Shown piece by piece: positions 6,364 through 15,732 of a DNA stretch of 42,484 nt. The stretch is taken from assembly GCA_964360995.1 (NCBI GenBank), contig CAYHYZ010000003.1:1-42484 (forward strand), written 5' to 3'. Position 1 is the stretch's first letter; each line of letters begins with the position of its first letter. Made by a program: the position numbers and the translations under genes. Below the pieces are notes generated by a model. That model made no database searches. It was not told where the DNA came from and saw nothing but the letters and a program-made list of their open reading frames with translations. The DNA comes from CAYHBS01 sp964360995 (lineage in GTDB: Bacteria > Patescibacteriota > Minisyncoccia > Ryanbacterales > HO2-45-13).

Positions 6364-8499
6364 TTATTTTTCTCCCCAGTCAGAGGGGGGCGCATAAGTG
6401 CCAGCACCTGTGGCGGCTTGCTTAAAGCGAATAACTCCGCGTCCCTCTGGAAACGATACGAGAGACGCACTATTTTCCATCACCACACCTTCTCCATAAA
6501 TCGCAAGTGCCTTTGCGCCACTTTTGAGGACTATCATTCCATCAGAATGGAATAGATCGCTTTGCGAAGTATTATTAACGAGTATTGATGGTACCGTCTC
6601 TGACGCTGAAGTATTTTTTGAAACGAGTACTAAGTGATCGTTTCGACCAGTACCATTCGAATGCCCAAATATTTCACATGCTCCCGAAATGTTGATTTTT
6701 CCTTTCACTATTATTGCAATAGATTCGGCGGAGTCCACGTCTCCAGTGACATTAGAAATGCTCATATTACAGGAGGTCCCACCAGTAATGTTCAGATCTC
6801 CTTCGATATACGTATACCCGCGAAACGCCACCGGGAAATTGCCTAACGTAAAGTTTCCTTTTACCCACGCGGGGTGCGTTTTTTCTCTTGGAAAATAGGG
6901 ATATGCCCCTGTCACCGAATAATTGTCTCCAGTACACCCATACGACGCAGAACAATATCCGTTTGATTTTGCCTCTACTATCCATGCATCTATGGTCGTA
7001 GGTGATAATGGTGGATCAAGCGGTGGTGGCGAACTGCTCTCATATGTTTGAGTGGCCACAGTTTGCGACGGACAATTTCTCACATTTCCAGTCCCCCACC
7101 CGCTCGGTCCGTAGAAGGCATTTACGTACCAGAAAATGGTATTCGAAATCTTTTGCGCATAAAAATTTGCTGGCGGTGGGGGCGTTGGATTTACGGGTGG
7201 ACATGCGACCGCTCCATCAACTGTTACTGTGACCGTATCAGCACTCGTTGGATTAATACCGATATATATTTCAAAAATCATATCAACAGGACCAGGCGGA
7301 TTGGGGTAATCTACATCGTGAGTAAACCAGGCTGTGTTAGATACTGATTTATATTTATACAATGGTTCCCGAGATGTTGGTTCATTGTAGGAACTGGGCG
7401 AGGGAGAATATCCATTCATCGGAGGTGGGATGGAAGCATAAGTTTCATCTCTTTCCGAGCGAATGACATAATAATTGTTACATGTCGTAAACGCGCACGG
7501 CGCATCCAACACCAACCAATATGCCTTGCCCTTTTCCACAATGGGTGGATCTGAGAATACGTAAGTTCTCCAATTATAGGAAAATTTTGTTGAGCCCGTA
7601 CCCCATGTATTTTCATTCCTGGCGTGATCGTTTTTTGGCCATATTTCATTTACCAAAAGAGGTGTAGATGGAATATTTCCAACTGATGGTGAGAAAAATA
7701 CATTTTCCATAATTTTGACATTAATTTCACCTTGCCCACCACAATCTGGATTCGCACATACTTGCCTCATTTGAATGCGTACCTTCTCAAGATGCCCAGA
7801 CCGACTTGGGACAAATTGCTGCGCCACCATATCTCTTGCATCGTTGTCACTTAAGTAGGCGGCTTTTTCATCGACGCCGTCTTCAACAACGCTATTGACC
7901 CCATTGGGATCTGCATCTGTGAAAGGGGTAGCAATCTTTAAATATCCATTACTTCCTAAATTGATTTTTGTGTTTGCTCCGACCCCTTTCACATGACTAT
8001 TAGAATATATCTGCCCACTGACATTCGCAGTTCCTTTGAGCGTCAGCCCTATATATCCCACTTGCAAGTCTTTAAATAATGCGTCTAATTCGAGCGTGGG
8101 CCGAAGAAGAAAGCGCGATGACCGCACGGTATCGGTGAGACTTGAGATGAGCGTCAATTCCCTTATACCTCCTGAGCTTTCGTCGCGGATGCTGAGCGCG
8201 GGGAGATTTTCAGCAGGACCGCTGTACAATGCAAGATTGCCCCCGGGTGCTGAAGAGTAATCAAGTCCTGCTGCTACTCGATATGCGACGTCTTCAAGGC
8301 CAGACTCGGCAGCAAAAAATGATCTGTTGGTTTGTAGGAAATCTCTACTAATACGCGATTGTGGTAAGCTCGTGGCCACAATGATTCCTATAAGCGCCGT
8401 TGATAGCGCAACAAATACGACGGAAAGTAACATCAGCGCAACACCAGACTGCCGAGTCCTCCATTGATATTGATTGCCTGAAAATGGTGTTAACGTCAT
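6364..8499 (-). CDS. PilX/GspK-like giant minor pseudopilin, module 1
   Basis: This 711-residue protein has a pilin-type N-terminus: basic leader, Gly19 followed by VALMLLSVVFVALSTALIG (membrane helix) and no Glu at position +5. The signature FFAAESGLEDVAYRV (residues 61-75) is shared with PilX proteins. A conserved segment DLQVGYIGL (144-152) is followed by a Cys-containing module starting AQQF (226-229) and ending KAYWLVLDAP, which resembles exported beta-sandwich modules. The last roughly 150 residues form repeated short strands (YIEGDLNITGG, YGEGVVMENSASLVSF) suggesting a beta-helix. Lack of Glu5 and large size match GspK/PilX, which sit at the pilus tip. It is the last gene of module 1, 6 nt after the PilW-like gene. 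Adhesion is inferred. Confidence 0.82.
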   Translation of the reverse strand: MTLTPFSGNQYQWRTRQSGVALMLLSVVFVALSTALIGIIVATSLPQSRISRDFLQTNRSFFAAESGLEDVAYRVAAGLDYSSAPGGNLALYSGPAENLPALSIRDESSGGIRELTLISSLTDTVRSSRFLLRPTLELDALFKDLQVGYIGLTLKGTANVSGQIYSNSHVKGVGANTKINLGSNGYLKIATPFTDADPNGVNSVVEDGVDEKAAYLSDNDARDMVAQQFVPSRSGHLEKVRIQMRQVCANPDCGGQGEINVKIMENVFFSPSVGNIPSTPLLVNEIWPKNDHARNENTWGTGSTKFSYNWRTYVFSDPPIVEKGKAYWLVLDAPCAFTTCNNYYVIRSERDETYASIPPPMNGYSPSPSSYNEPTSREPLYKYKSVSNTAWFTHDVDYPNPPGPVDMIFEIYIGINPTSADTVTVTVDGAVACPPVNPTPPPPANFYAQKISNTIFWYVNAFYGPSGWGTGNVRNCPSQTVATQTYESSSPPPLDPPLSPTTIDAWIVEAKSNGYCSASYGCTGDNYSVTGAYPYFPREKTHPAWVKGNFTLGNFPVAFRGYTYIEGDLNITGGTSCNMSISNVTGDVDSAESIAIIVKGKINISGACEIFGHSNGTGRNDHLVLVSKNTSASETVPSILVNNTSQSDLFHSDGMIVLKSGAKALAIYGEGVVMENSASLVSFPEGRGVIRFKQAATGAGTYAPPSDWGEK

Positions 8500-8505
8500 G
8501 TTGTA

Positions 8506-9750
8506 TTACAAATTACGCAACATACTGGTAGTTTGAAAATATTTTTTCACTTGATTATCCCCACTTCCTGCGCTGACGTTAAAACTGATGTTTACACCAA
8601 CAATAGTGCCATCAATTAATAGCGGGGTCACGCTAAAGTCCAAAATTTTTGCAGAGTAACTTGAAAGATAACTTATAGCTCCTGCGTCTTCGATAAGAAC
8701 GCGGCTTGAGGCCGAATCATATCCTAGGACGAGAGGCTTGAGAGGGGTCTCGGTGCCATAGATGACGCGCGCGTGCTGTTCCCAAAATGCCTTGGGCTTT
8801 ACGTCACTATAAATAATGAGCTCATCAATTTCTCCTATAAATGAAGCCGTCATTGGAGCACCTCCATAATCATTCAAACCTATGTGATAACCACCGTCAG
8901 TGTACGTAGAAAACCATGCGTTACTCCCGGCCGGAATATCAGGTAGTTGCACGCCGTTCACAAACATATTAGTCGTAGTTCCATCGTGTTGCACCACCAG
9001 ATGGTAATATTGTTCTTTGCTGTAACAACTTCCAGAAAGTAAGGTAAAATTTGGTGTAAATATTTTGTGTCCGCCATCGCTACAGGCGCTGCGAAGCAGC
9101 CCAACCGCGAATGATTGCGTATTTCCTTTTGAGGTAGAAAACAAGGTATCAGTAAATGTTTCGATAGCTGAACGTTTACTTTTATAAATAATTTCTATCG
9201 CACCCTTTGTGTGTGAGTTAAAGGCATTTAAGGGTAATGTCACATAGTCATCCCCGGAAAATGAAAGCGCATTTCCAATAATAGCGGGTGCGCGATACCC
9301 CATGGGTGCCCCCGCGGTGCCGCTCGTAATGGTGCCGTTAAACCCTCCGATAACGTCACGGAGCACATTTCCGTTTTCCTCCTCAAAATTCCAGTGCGCG
9401 ATAACGCCTTGATTTACACAAGGCGTAGTTGGCCCGCACCGAATCACATCGGCAAATGACCCGCGCACACTGTAACTGATCTCATTGTCTGCCGGTGGAA
9501 GCGCAACACTCCCTATCATTGTGGCACTTCGTACTTGTTTTATGATCTGATCCATCGTGTACGCCCCAACCTCATTGACCACGCGTGTATTTTTTAATCT
9601 GGCAATTGGCTTGCTCAGTTGCGCAACACTCAGTGTTGAAAATAACACAATCACCACAAGTGCGGATACATACATGATAACCTCCATTACAGTAAACCCG
9701 CTGGGAGCGTTCACGCCTGAGGTCAAATGACGAAACCGGTGGCGTGCCAT
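8506..9750 (-). CDS. PilW/GspJ-like prepilin with LamG domain, module 1
   Basis: This 414-residue protein has a class III prepilin signal: cleavage after Gly18 with FTVMEVIMYVSALVVIVLF following, including the Glu at +5. The helical region (RVVNEVGAYTMDQIIKQVR) is PilW/GspJ-like. From about residue 117 there is a concanavalin A-like LamG module beginning HWNFEEENGN and covering about 200 residues. The protein ends with a pilin-type strand FQTTSMLRN, conserved in the two sister proteins. The LamG insertion would be displayed near the pilus tip and could bind sugars or surfaces; this is inference. It lies 1 nt after the PilV-like gene and 6 nt before the PilX-like gene. Confidence 0.88.
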   Translation of the reverse strand: MARHRFRHLTSGVNAPSGFTVMEVIMYVSALVVIVLFSTLSVAQLSKPIARLKNTRVVNEVGAYTMDQIIKQVRSATMIGSVALPPADNEISYSVRGSFADVIRCGPTTPCVNQGVIAHWNFEEENGNVLRDVIGGFNGTITSGTAGAPMGYRAPAIIGNALSFSGDDYVTLPLNAFNSHTKGAIEIIYKSKRSAIETFTDTLFSTSKGNTQSFAVGLLRSACSDGGHKIFTPNFTLLSGSCYSKEQYYHLVVQHDGTTTNMFVNGVQLPDIPAGSNAWFSTYTDGGYHIGLNDYGGAPMTASFIGEIDELIIYSDVKPKAFWEQHARVIYGTETPLKPLVLGYDSASSRVLIEDAGAISYLSSYSAKILDFSVTPLLIDGTIVGVNISFNVSAGSGDNQVKKYFQTTSMLRNL

Positions 9751-9751
9751 A

Positions 9752-10303
9752 CTATCGTTTCGTGACTACTGTTTCTAATGTTTCTTCTTTTGGAATCCCA
9801 TTGCGATCTGTCCACTTCACTGAAATAATTGCCTTCACGGTGTCAGGATCCATCGGTCCTGCGCCATCATCACAATTTCCGGTACTAAATGGCACCCACC
9901 CGGTAATATTCTTTGTTGTTGAGTGTCTTTCTGCACAATACGTCTGCACGGTACGCTCATAATAATTTGGAAGCGTATCGCTCGCCTTAATTTTTGGGCA
10001 AGCGCCATCAATAACTGTCGGGGCATCTGTTAAGCACTTTGGACTAAGCCCCGCATCATCAAAAAAATTATTCCATGTTGCATTATCAGCTACGTGTGTT
10101 GATCGCAAATAACGCATTGCCTCGGCGCCTTGTATGAGTAGTAAGGTGATTTGGTTTCGTACGGTTGCATTTGCGATGCTCCGTTCCGAAAATACGCTCG
10201 CGGTAAATATAAGACCAATACTCGCCGAAATAACGGCGGCGCTAAATATCACCTCAACCAATCCAAAGCCGTAGCTATTATTGTTTTTGTGATTTTCGCT
10301 CAT
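9752..10303 (-). CDS. PilV/GspI-like prepilin, module 1
   Basis: From the ATG at 10303 it encodes about 183 residues beginning MSENHKNNNSYG, with the prepilin site G12|FGLVEVIFSAAVIS (Gly at -1, Glu at +5). An alternative start at 10330 adds nine residues. The helix (NQITLLLIQGAEAMRYLRS) and short Cys-containing globular domain match PilV/GspI-type minor pilins. It is the first gene of module 1 and is followed by the PilW-like gene after 1 nt. Of the three PilV-like proteins in the window it alone keeps the canonical Gly at -1. There is no Shine-Dalgarno sequence upstream. Confidence 0.85.
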   Translation of the reverse strand: MSENHKNNNSYGFGLVEVIFSAAVISASIGLIFTASVFSERSIANATVRNQITLLLIQGAEAMRYLRSTHVADNATWNNFFDDAGLSPKCLTDAPTVIDGACPKIKASDTLPNYYERTVQTYCAERHSTTKNITGWVPFSTGNCDDGAGPMDPDTVKAIISVKWTDRNGIPKEETLETVVTKR

Positions 10304-10499
10304 GAGTAGTGTTATGCGGTTGCTTATCAAATATGGTCTCCCGAAAACAGCAGAGCCAAAACTTGGGCAACGTTCATTGCATTGTCTTAGTATATCAAAT
10401 AATCCCCCCCCCTCACGTAACGCACATCACATTGGGGAAGAATCTGTAAAGCGGTGGCGATGGACATGCCGGAAACTTGCTGGAATAATACGGTCATTC

Positions 10500-10847
10500 A
10501 TGCCTATCCGCGTAATAACCGAAACGATTTCAATAAGGGAAATCAAAGCACTCGCCGAAGAACGCTTTGGAGACATGGTAAAAATGGTGGTAGATCTTAC
10601 CACTGAACATATTGCCTTTGGAGGCGATATGCATGCAGATGAGGAGGCGACGTTGCTCGAGCGGGGGTCCGCGCAACAAGATCTCTGGGGTATCAATTAT
10701 TATCCGGAACGCCCCTTGGATGACCGAGTTGAATTTGATTCGATGATCAACATTCGCCCCTCCGCTGGGAATCGATCACGCACGGTTGAAGATCAAAACA
10801 TTCGTCAAAAGATTCGAGATATTCTAGCAAAGAAAATTATACTATGA
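10500..10847 (+). CDS. DUF5674 family protein
   Basis: The real gene starts at the ATG at 10500 (MPIRVITETISIREIK), giving 115 residues. Upstream codons in the same frame are non-coding. The conserved features of DUF5674 are all present: MVKMVVDLTTEHIAFGG, HADEEATLLERGS, QDLWGINYYPE and FDSMINIRPSAGNRSR. The function of the family is unknown; it is common in CPR genomes. Its stop overlaps the start of the next gene by 4 bp (ATGA), so the pair is translationally coupled. Both genes lie on the plus strand between two minus-strand pilin modules, so they form a separate inserted unit with their own terminator at 11222-11251. Confidence 0.85.
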   Translation: MPIRVITETISIREIKALAEERFGDMVKMVVDLTTEHIAFGGDMHADEEATLLERGSAQQDLWGINYYPERPLDDRVEFDSMINIRPSAGNRSRTVEDQNIRQKIRDILAKKIIL

Positions 10848-11188
10848 CCCCAAGCCTCCACTCTCCAGCAATAGTGGCGCGCTGGCAACAGATGTCACTC
10901 CCTGAACAACTGGGGAATCTTGGGAGCGAGATTCACCGAACACTTTTGGCACAAAATCAAAAAGAACGTTTTACACTCGCGCGTACACGCGCAGCAGAAT
11001 TACTGGCGCTTACGCTTGCCGATACGCGCTGGCATGGCGCACCAGAAAAAGAATTGCGCTTGTTGCAACAACAGTTTGAAAAAGCGACGGGAGATAGTAT
11101 CGATGTGCCTGAGCTAGAGGCGCTCGATAAATATTGCTTTCAATTTGGTGTGCTGGTTGCAATCCAGAAAAAACAAACAACCCCATAG
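10844..11188 (+). CDS. Small helical protein coupled to DUF5674
   Basis: This 114-residue protein looks entirely helical. Key features are LPEQLGNLGSEIHRTLLAQ, a middle helix with AAELLALTLADTRWHG, and a Phe/Tyr-rich end (LDKYCFQFGVLVAIQKK). The pattern resembles a small CPR family with the core 'ANIGSEV...ALELLDLTIADPR', often seen near DUF5674; that is recollection, not a search. It has no signal peptide or membrane segment. Translation is coupled to the upstream DUF5674 gene by a 4-bp overlap, and an intrinsic terminator follows 33 bp later. The two could form a complex or a toxin-antitoxin-like pair, but nothing proves it. Confidence 0.75.
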   Translation: MTPSLHSPAIVARWQQMSLPEQLGNLGSEIHRTLLAQNQKERFTLARTRAAELLALTLADTRWHGAPEKELRLLQQQFEKATGDSIDVPELEALDKYCFQFGVLVAIQKKQTTP

Positions 11189-11221
11189 CGCGGGCATTTA
11201 AAGCGCACGAGGTAAATTGAC

Positions 11222-11251
11222 AAAACAGTCCACCAGCAGGCGGACTGTTTT
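11222..11251 (+). terminator. Terminator of the DUF5674 pair
   Basis: A 10-bp stem AAAACAGTCC/GGACTGTTTT (11222-11231 with 11242-11251) is followed by TTATA. It lies 33 bp past the second gene of the plus-strand pair. Confidence 0.85.
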
Positions 11252-11320
11252 TATAAAAAGTGGTGTTGATGTACTACGTCGTGTAGCACATCAGCGCAAG
11301 CGTGAGGATGACAACAATCA

Positions 11321-11336
11321 ATGATTGTACAATCAT
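11321..11336. promoter_or_regulatory. 16-bp palindrome in the intergenic region
   Basis: ATGATTGTACAATCAT is a perfect palindrome between the converging DUF5674 pair and the PilX-like gene. It could be a protein-binding site. Another imperfect hairpin (GATGTACTAC/GTAGCACATC) lies about 30 bp before it. No role is apparent. Confidence 0.35.
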
Positions 11337-11412
11337 ATTCCACCCCCACGGTGTACTACATATAGATTTTCACTGTGCCGCTTCTTCTGTAACGCGCGTA
11401 GTGTATAGCTCG

Positions 11413-13581
11413 CTACTGCTCTCCCCATCCTTTCGTTTCAATTTCTCCTTGAGCTTCTGGAGACCCGGTATCAGCAAATTGGATCGCACCCACCCCTTCT
11501 ACTACTGACTGTATTTCAGCAGATTGTTCAAATAGAATACCTTCTCCATATACCGCTTGTGCGCTTGAGGACTGATTGAAGCGAACCAAGCCGGATTGTG
11601 CATATACCAGATCGGCATTTGTAGAGGTGCGTAGCAGGATTGCAGGTGCGTCGTCGCTGATGTTCTTTGAAAGTGAAACGATCATCAAATGACTCTTGCT
11701 ATCTCCCTCGCGCCCCGTTACATCACAATTACCTATATCTACCGTCCCCTCCACGACCATCACAATACTGTTTTCTTCCGGTATCTCTGGAGTGGTGTCG
11801 GAAACTTGAATCAGACAATTTGTCCCACTGCCCGCCGTGAGATTTCCTTTTACATACACGAAGTTGCGTAGCGTCAGCGTGTAATTCCCTAGCGTGAGAT
11901 TCCCCTTAATTACTGCGTGATTTCTATTTCCGGTCATTTCTGGAAATATCTTGTCCGCGCTGGTGACCCATAGATTCTCACCATCGGAGCATCCGTCTAA
12001 ACCGCCACAATATTGGGTGAATGCATCGTCATATTTATTCCACCCCGCAGCTTTCTTCCATGTGTCGATGGTAAGTGTATTAAATGGTGTCGTAGTTGCA
12101 ACAATCTCATATGATTCGCCCGGTAGTACAGTCGTCTCAAACTGCCCAGCATCACTTGGGCACCCCGATTGAATGGTCGACGCGGCGGGGGCGCTGTACG
12201 TATTTGTTTTGGCGTAGATGGTGGAGTTGGTAATGAGTGGAGCCTCAACGTATACCAGATTACCACCAGCACAAGAATTAACCGGTGTGCCGTCGCAAAC
12301 TCCCGCATCTGGCCCGTCCGAACACGTATTAATAATTACGTTATCGATGACGGTAGGAGTGGTGCTTATATAGACTTCGAACATAATATCGCTCGGTCCA
12401 CTGGTAGGGTCCCAGTAACCAGTATTATTCATTTCTGTGCAGTCTGTGCTCCCAGAGAAACTTCCAGTGGTTCCCGGCTCGCACCACACCGCGCCTGAAT
12501 TATTTTGTGCCCACAACACCATCGGCCGCTTCACTGGAACAGCCTCGCCATATGCGTCCACAACCGGATACTGCGCGGCGCTCCCCTCCTGCGCAGCGAC
12601 GTAAAAATACCTCGCACAGTTTCCACCACAGTCTACAGAGTGTATTTCTAACCAATACGGGCGGCCTGCACTAATTGGAATATATTGATCAGAAAAATTT
12701 ATCTCATACCAAGGTATTGCTGATGGGCTTGAATACACGGGAAAGGTTGTACTGATGTTGCTTCCGGAAATCGTAACAGGTGAACCTACGGCGGCGCCGG
12801 GCACATATTTTCCATCTACCATAGCATTCTCGCGAATACGAAATGTCAGTTCTGGCCATGAGGTAGAATAATTTGTCCGTGCGATTTTTAGACGTATCTT
12901 ACTTAGATATCCTGTGTTGCTTGTCGCAAATTGCTGCGTAATATTATCTTTTTTATCATGATCCCTAAAGACAATATAATTGAACGGCGTGGTGTTATTC
13001 GATCCTCCTGCGTCAGCGCCTACGCGCTGCGGCGCGACCTGGATGTGCGCCCCGGGTCGAATAGAGAGTACATTTTTTAAAGCGTTAAATCCGCGGATCG
13101 GGCCGTTCGAAAATATCTGACCCTTCACGCTTGCGGTGTTAAACATACGAATACCCAACCATCCTGCTTGCAAATCTTCAGACCAACTTCCTTGGTTGCG
13201 CGGAACTAAGCGGAACGAAGAATTTCGAGCGGCACTATCTATCGCGGATCCCGCGGTGTATCGCTCAGTCCCTGCTTCCTGATCTTTTCGTAACTCAACA
13301 TCTGCATTAATACTGTCGTGATCAAAATAAATATCATATGCATTAGTATCTGTAACATTATTTGATACATCTTCGTCAAGCGTGCGCAGTGCCACATCTT
13401 CTAAAATAGATTCTGAAGAAAAGAAGCTGCGTATAGAGTGTGTAGTGTCTCGCGCAGAACGCGTTTCGACAATACTAAGCGACGTAAGTGATATCGCAAG
13501 TGTCGTGGCTCCCACCACAAATACCACCACAAGCAGTAGCGTGGCGATTCCCCGTGTACGTTGTGGTGTATGGTAATTCAT
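11413..13581 (-). CDS. PilX/GspK-like giant minor pseudopilin, module 2 extra copy
   Basis: This 722-residue protein is a paralogue of the gene just upstream. The N-terminus has Gly11 followed by a hydrophobic helix (IATLLLVVVFVVGATTLAI) without Glu5, then FFSSESILEDVALR. It shares DLQAGWLGIRMFNTASVKG, an AQ-module (DNITQQFATSNTGYL...PYWLEI) and the C-terminal strand-rich part (FVYVKGNLTAGSGTNC, SHLMIVSLSKNISDDAPAI, YGEGILFEQSAEIQ). Several Cys pairs suggest disulfides. It follows the module-2 PilX gene after 48 bp with no PilV or PilW of its own, so it is a duplicated tip subunit. It may replace or join the first PilX at the tip. Confidence 0.82.
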   Translation of the reverse strand: MNYHTPQRTRGIATLLLVVVFVVGATTLAISLTSLSIVETRSARDTTHSIRSFFSSESILEDVALRTLDEDVSNNVTDTNAYDIYFDHDSINADVELRKDQEAGTERYTAGSAIDSAARNSSFRLVPRNQGSWSEDLQAGWLGIRMFNTASVKGQIFSNGPIRGFNALKNVLSIRPGAHIQVAPQRVGADAGGSNNTTPFNYIVFRDHDKKDNITQQFATSNTGYLSKIRLKIARTNYSTSWPELTFRIRENAMVDGKYVPGAAVGSPVTISGSNISTTFPVYSSPSAIPWYEINFSDQYIPISAGRPYWLEIHSVDCGGNCARYFYVAAQEGSAAQYPVVDAYGEAVPVKRPMVLWAQNNSGAVWCEPGTTGSFSGSTDCTEMNNTGYWDPTSGPSDIMFEVYISTTPTVIDNVIINTCSDGPDAGVCDGTPVNSCAGGNLVYVEAPLITNSTIYAKTNTYSAPAASTIQSGCPSDAGQFETTVLPGESYEIVATTTPFNTLTIDTWKKAAGWNKYDDAFTQYCGGLDGCSDGENLWVTSADKIFPEMTGNRNHAVIKGNLTLGNYTLTLRNFVYVKGNLTAGSGTNCLIQVSDTTPEIPEENSIVMVVEGTVDIGNCDVTGREGDSKSHLMIVSLSKNISDDAPAILLRTSTNADLVYAQSGLVRFNQSSSAQAVYGEGILFEQSAEIQSVVEGVGAIQFADTGSPEAQGEIETKGWGEQ

Positions 13582-13629
13582 TTACATGTGACATCGGCAC
13601 GTTGGGTTCGGAGCACAGTAAAAAAGATA

Positions 13630-15726
13630 CTACTCATATGACCAATTCACCGGCACTGTGCCTTGCCCAGACATTACTCCAGTCGGGGCGAATGAAATTG
13701 AACCAGGCTCTTCAATAATACCCGCGATACTTACACTCTGTTCCATAATAATCCACTCGCCATACCCCGCCACAATTGATCCGGACTGATTAATTTGAAG
13801 GAGTCCGTTATACGCCATAAATATATCTCCGGTCGCACTATTGCGAATCCAAACCGCCGGAGCATTTTCCGTAATCGATTTATTTAGTGAGACAATCATC
13901 AGGTGACTGAGGGGGTCGTTGATGCGCCCAGTGATAGTACAGTTGTTAATATCTACCGTTCCATCCACAATAATCACGAGACTTTTCGTTGGTGGGATAG
14001 CCGTTGTTTCGGTGTCGGATACTTGAATTTTGCATCCCGAACCTCCCCCAGCGGTGAGATTCCCCTTAATATATGTGTAATTTCGAAGCGTGAGCGTTTG
14101 ATTTGATATATCGACACTTCCGGGAATCACCGCATTTAATCTGTCTCCTGTTGTTTTAGGAAATATCATCCCCGCTGCAGATAGATCAATGTCTCCAAAG
14201 GCATCGCATCCTTCTGCGGTTGTGCAATATTTTGTCTCATCTCCGTCCGTCGGGTCGGAATCCCATCCCGCCGCCTGTTTCCACTCTTTTATTTTGTCGG
14301 GACTAAATGGAGGGTCTCGCACACCTTGCTCGCCTCCACTACCTTGGGCTGTGGCACAAAAGGTATTTCCTCCACCGGTTTGTGTTTGATACCTCGCTTG
14401 TGCGGCACTGGTAACCCCAGAAATATTGTGTGCGTCAATATATTTCACAAAGGTCATATCGCAATCAGTACTTGGTGTTCCATCGCATAGATCCGCGTCC
14501 CCATCGCCCGCATCGGTGCAATGCTCTATTTTAAGCGTCGACATTTTGGATCGATCGGTGTTTGTATATATCTGAAACCACAAATCAACTGAATCGCCAG
14601 CGACAATTTCGGATGACCTCGTGTCACAATAGCTCGAGACATATGTTGGCGGACGACACCAACGAATACTTTGATGCAGACCGGACCATAACGCTTCGGC
14701 CTGTTTTTTATAAGAATCATTATACAGTGAGACATCTGGATCGTAGTTATCATCTGATAAGTTATGAATTGCAGCGAGCTCGTATGCGTTTCCATTCCCA
14801 CTCACCACGTGATTGAGCACTATCCAATAGGGCTCTCCTTTTACCACTGAGGCGGGCGGATTAAATGTAATTTCTTTCTCCTCGGGAACTCCACAGAGAG
14901 CAATGGATGTGACCGTGACATTGGCAACTGCAATACCACTCCCAGTATCATCAGGGGCATTTGGCATGTAGGGTGGGCTGATGTTCCTACCATTTTCCTT
15001 AATATATACATTCAGCGTGCCTCCTGTGGCAGTGCGACATATTTTTATCTTGACAGATGCAATGAGGCCAGTCTCCATCGCTAGAAATTGTTGTGCGATA
15101 TTATCATTATCTCCATTAGTACGAAATTTTACGTTGAAGCTTTCGTAGTGCCTATCAGGATCGGGCGCGGTATTATTCTTCGCAACAGCAACGTATCCTG
15201 TATTTTGTCGAAGTATGATTTTATTATTTGTTTGATTAAGCCCAACGATAGGACCGTTAGAAAATACCTGCCCCTTAATAGTTGCAGTATTTTTTAACAA
15301 AATCCCAAATGCCCCAGCTTGCAGATCATCGGTAATTGCGCCTTCGTTGAGAGGGATTACGCTAAACGACGCTCCGCGTACTATTTCTCCTATCTTCGAC
15401 GTTGCGATATACCGATTCAATACGCCGAGCTCATCATCAATAGTAAACTTTGGAACAAATGGTGCCCCGGGGTCGAGATACATTGAATAGGAACCTTCAT
15501 TTGCCTTCGTCACTGCGTCCGCTGTAGGAAGTCGCACCGCAACGTCCTCCAGAATAGATTCGGTGGCAAAAAAACTTCTTCGTGCATTTACTGTTTCGCT
15601 CGCGCGCGCCTTTTGCGACATCCCGAGCGTCACCTGCGAAAGCACCACAATAATACCTACGGTGACCATTGCAATGGTAAGTAATAATGCAGACGCACCT
15701 CGTTCAGATTGTATTGATGAATTCAT
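13630..15726 (-). CDS. PilX/GspK-like giant minor pseudopilin, module 2
   Basis: This 698-residue member of the PilX-like family has Gly10 followed by ASALLLTIAMVTVGIIVVLS (no Glu5), then FFATESILEDVAVRL at about residues 52-66. Conserved segments are DLQAGAFGILLKNTATIKG, the module from NIAQQFLAMETGL to EPYWIVL, and the C-terminal part with YTYIKGNLTAGGGSGC, SHLMIVSLNKSITENAPAV and GYGEWIIMEQSVSIAG. It is most similar in layout to the next gene downstream, pointing to tandem duplication. It is 6 nt downstream of the PilW-like gene of module 2. Confidence 0.82.
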   Translation of the reverse strand: MNSSIQSERGASALLLTIAMVTVGIIVVLSQVTLGMSQKARASETVNARRSFFATESILEDVAVRLPTADAVTKANEGSYSMYLDPGAPFVPKFTIDDELGVLNRYIATSKIGEIVRGASFSVIPLNEGAITDDLQAGAFGILLKNTATIKGQVFSNGPIVGLNQTNNKIILRQNTGYVAVAKNNTAPDPDRHYESFNVKFRTNGDNDNIAQQFLAMETGLIASVKIKICRTATGGTLNVYIKENGRNISPPYMPNAPDDTGSGIAVANVTVTSIALCGVPEEKEITFNPPASVVKGEPYWIVLNHVVSGNGNAYELAAIHNLSDDNYDPDVSLYNDSYKKQAEALWSGLHQSIRWCRPPTYVSSYCDTRSSEIVAGDSVDLWFQIYTNTDRSKMSTLKIEHCTDAGDGDADLCDGTPSTDCDMTFVKYIDAHNISGVTSAAQARYQTQTGGGNTFCATAQGSGGEQGVRDPPFSPDKIKEWKQAAGWDSDPTDGDETKYCTTAEGCDAFGDIDLSAAGMIFPKTTGDRLNAVIPGSVDISNQTLTLRNYTYIKGNLTAGGGSGCKIQVSDTETTAIPPTKSLVIIVDGTVDINNCTITGRINDPLSHLMIVSLNKSITENAPAVWIRNSATGDIFMAYNGLLQINQSGSIVAGYGEWIIMEQSVSIAGIIEEPGSISFAPTGVMSGQGTVPVNWSYE

Positions 15727-15732
15727 ATATTT

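Noticed and set aside
10845..10847. Alternative genetic code (UGA as glycine)
   Set aside because: TGA closes several genes at the expected protein ends, including the DUF5674 gene and hppA.
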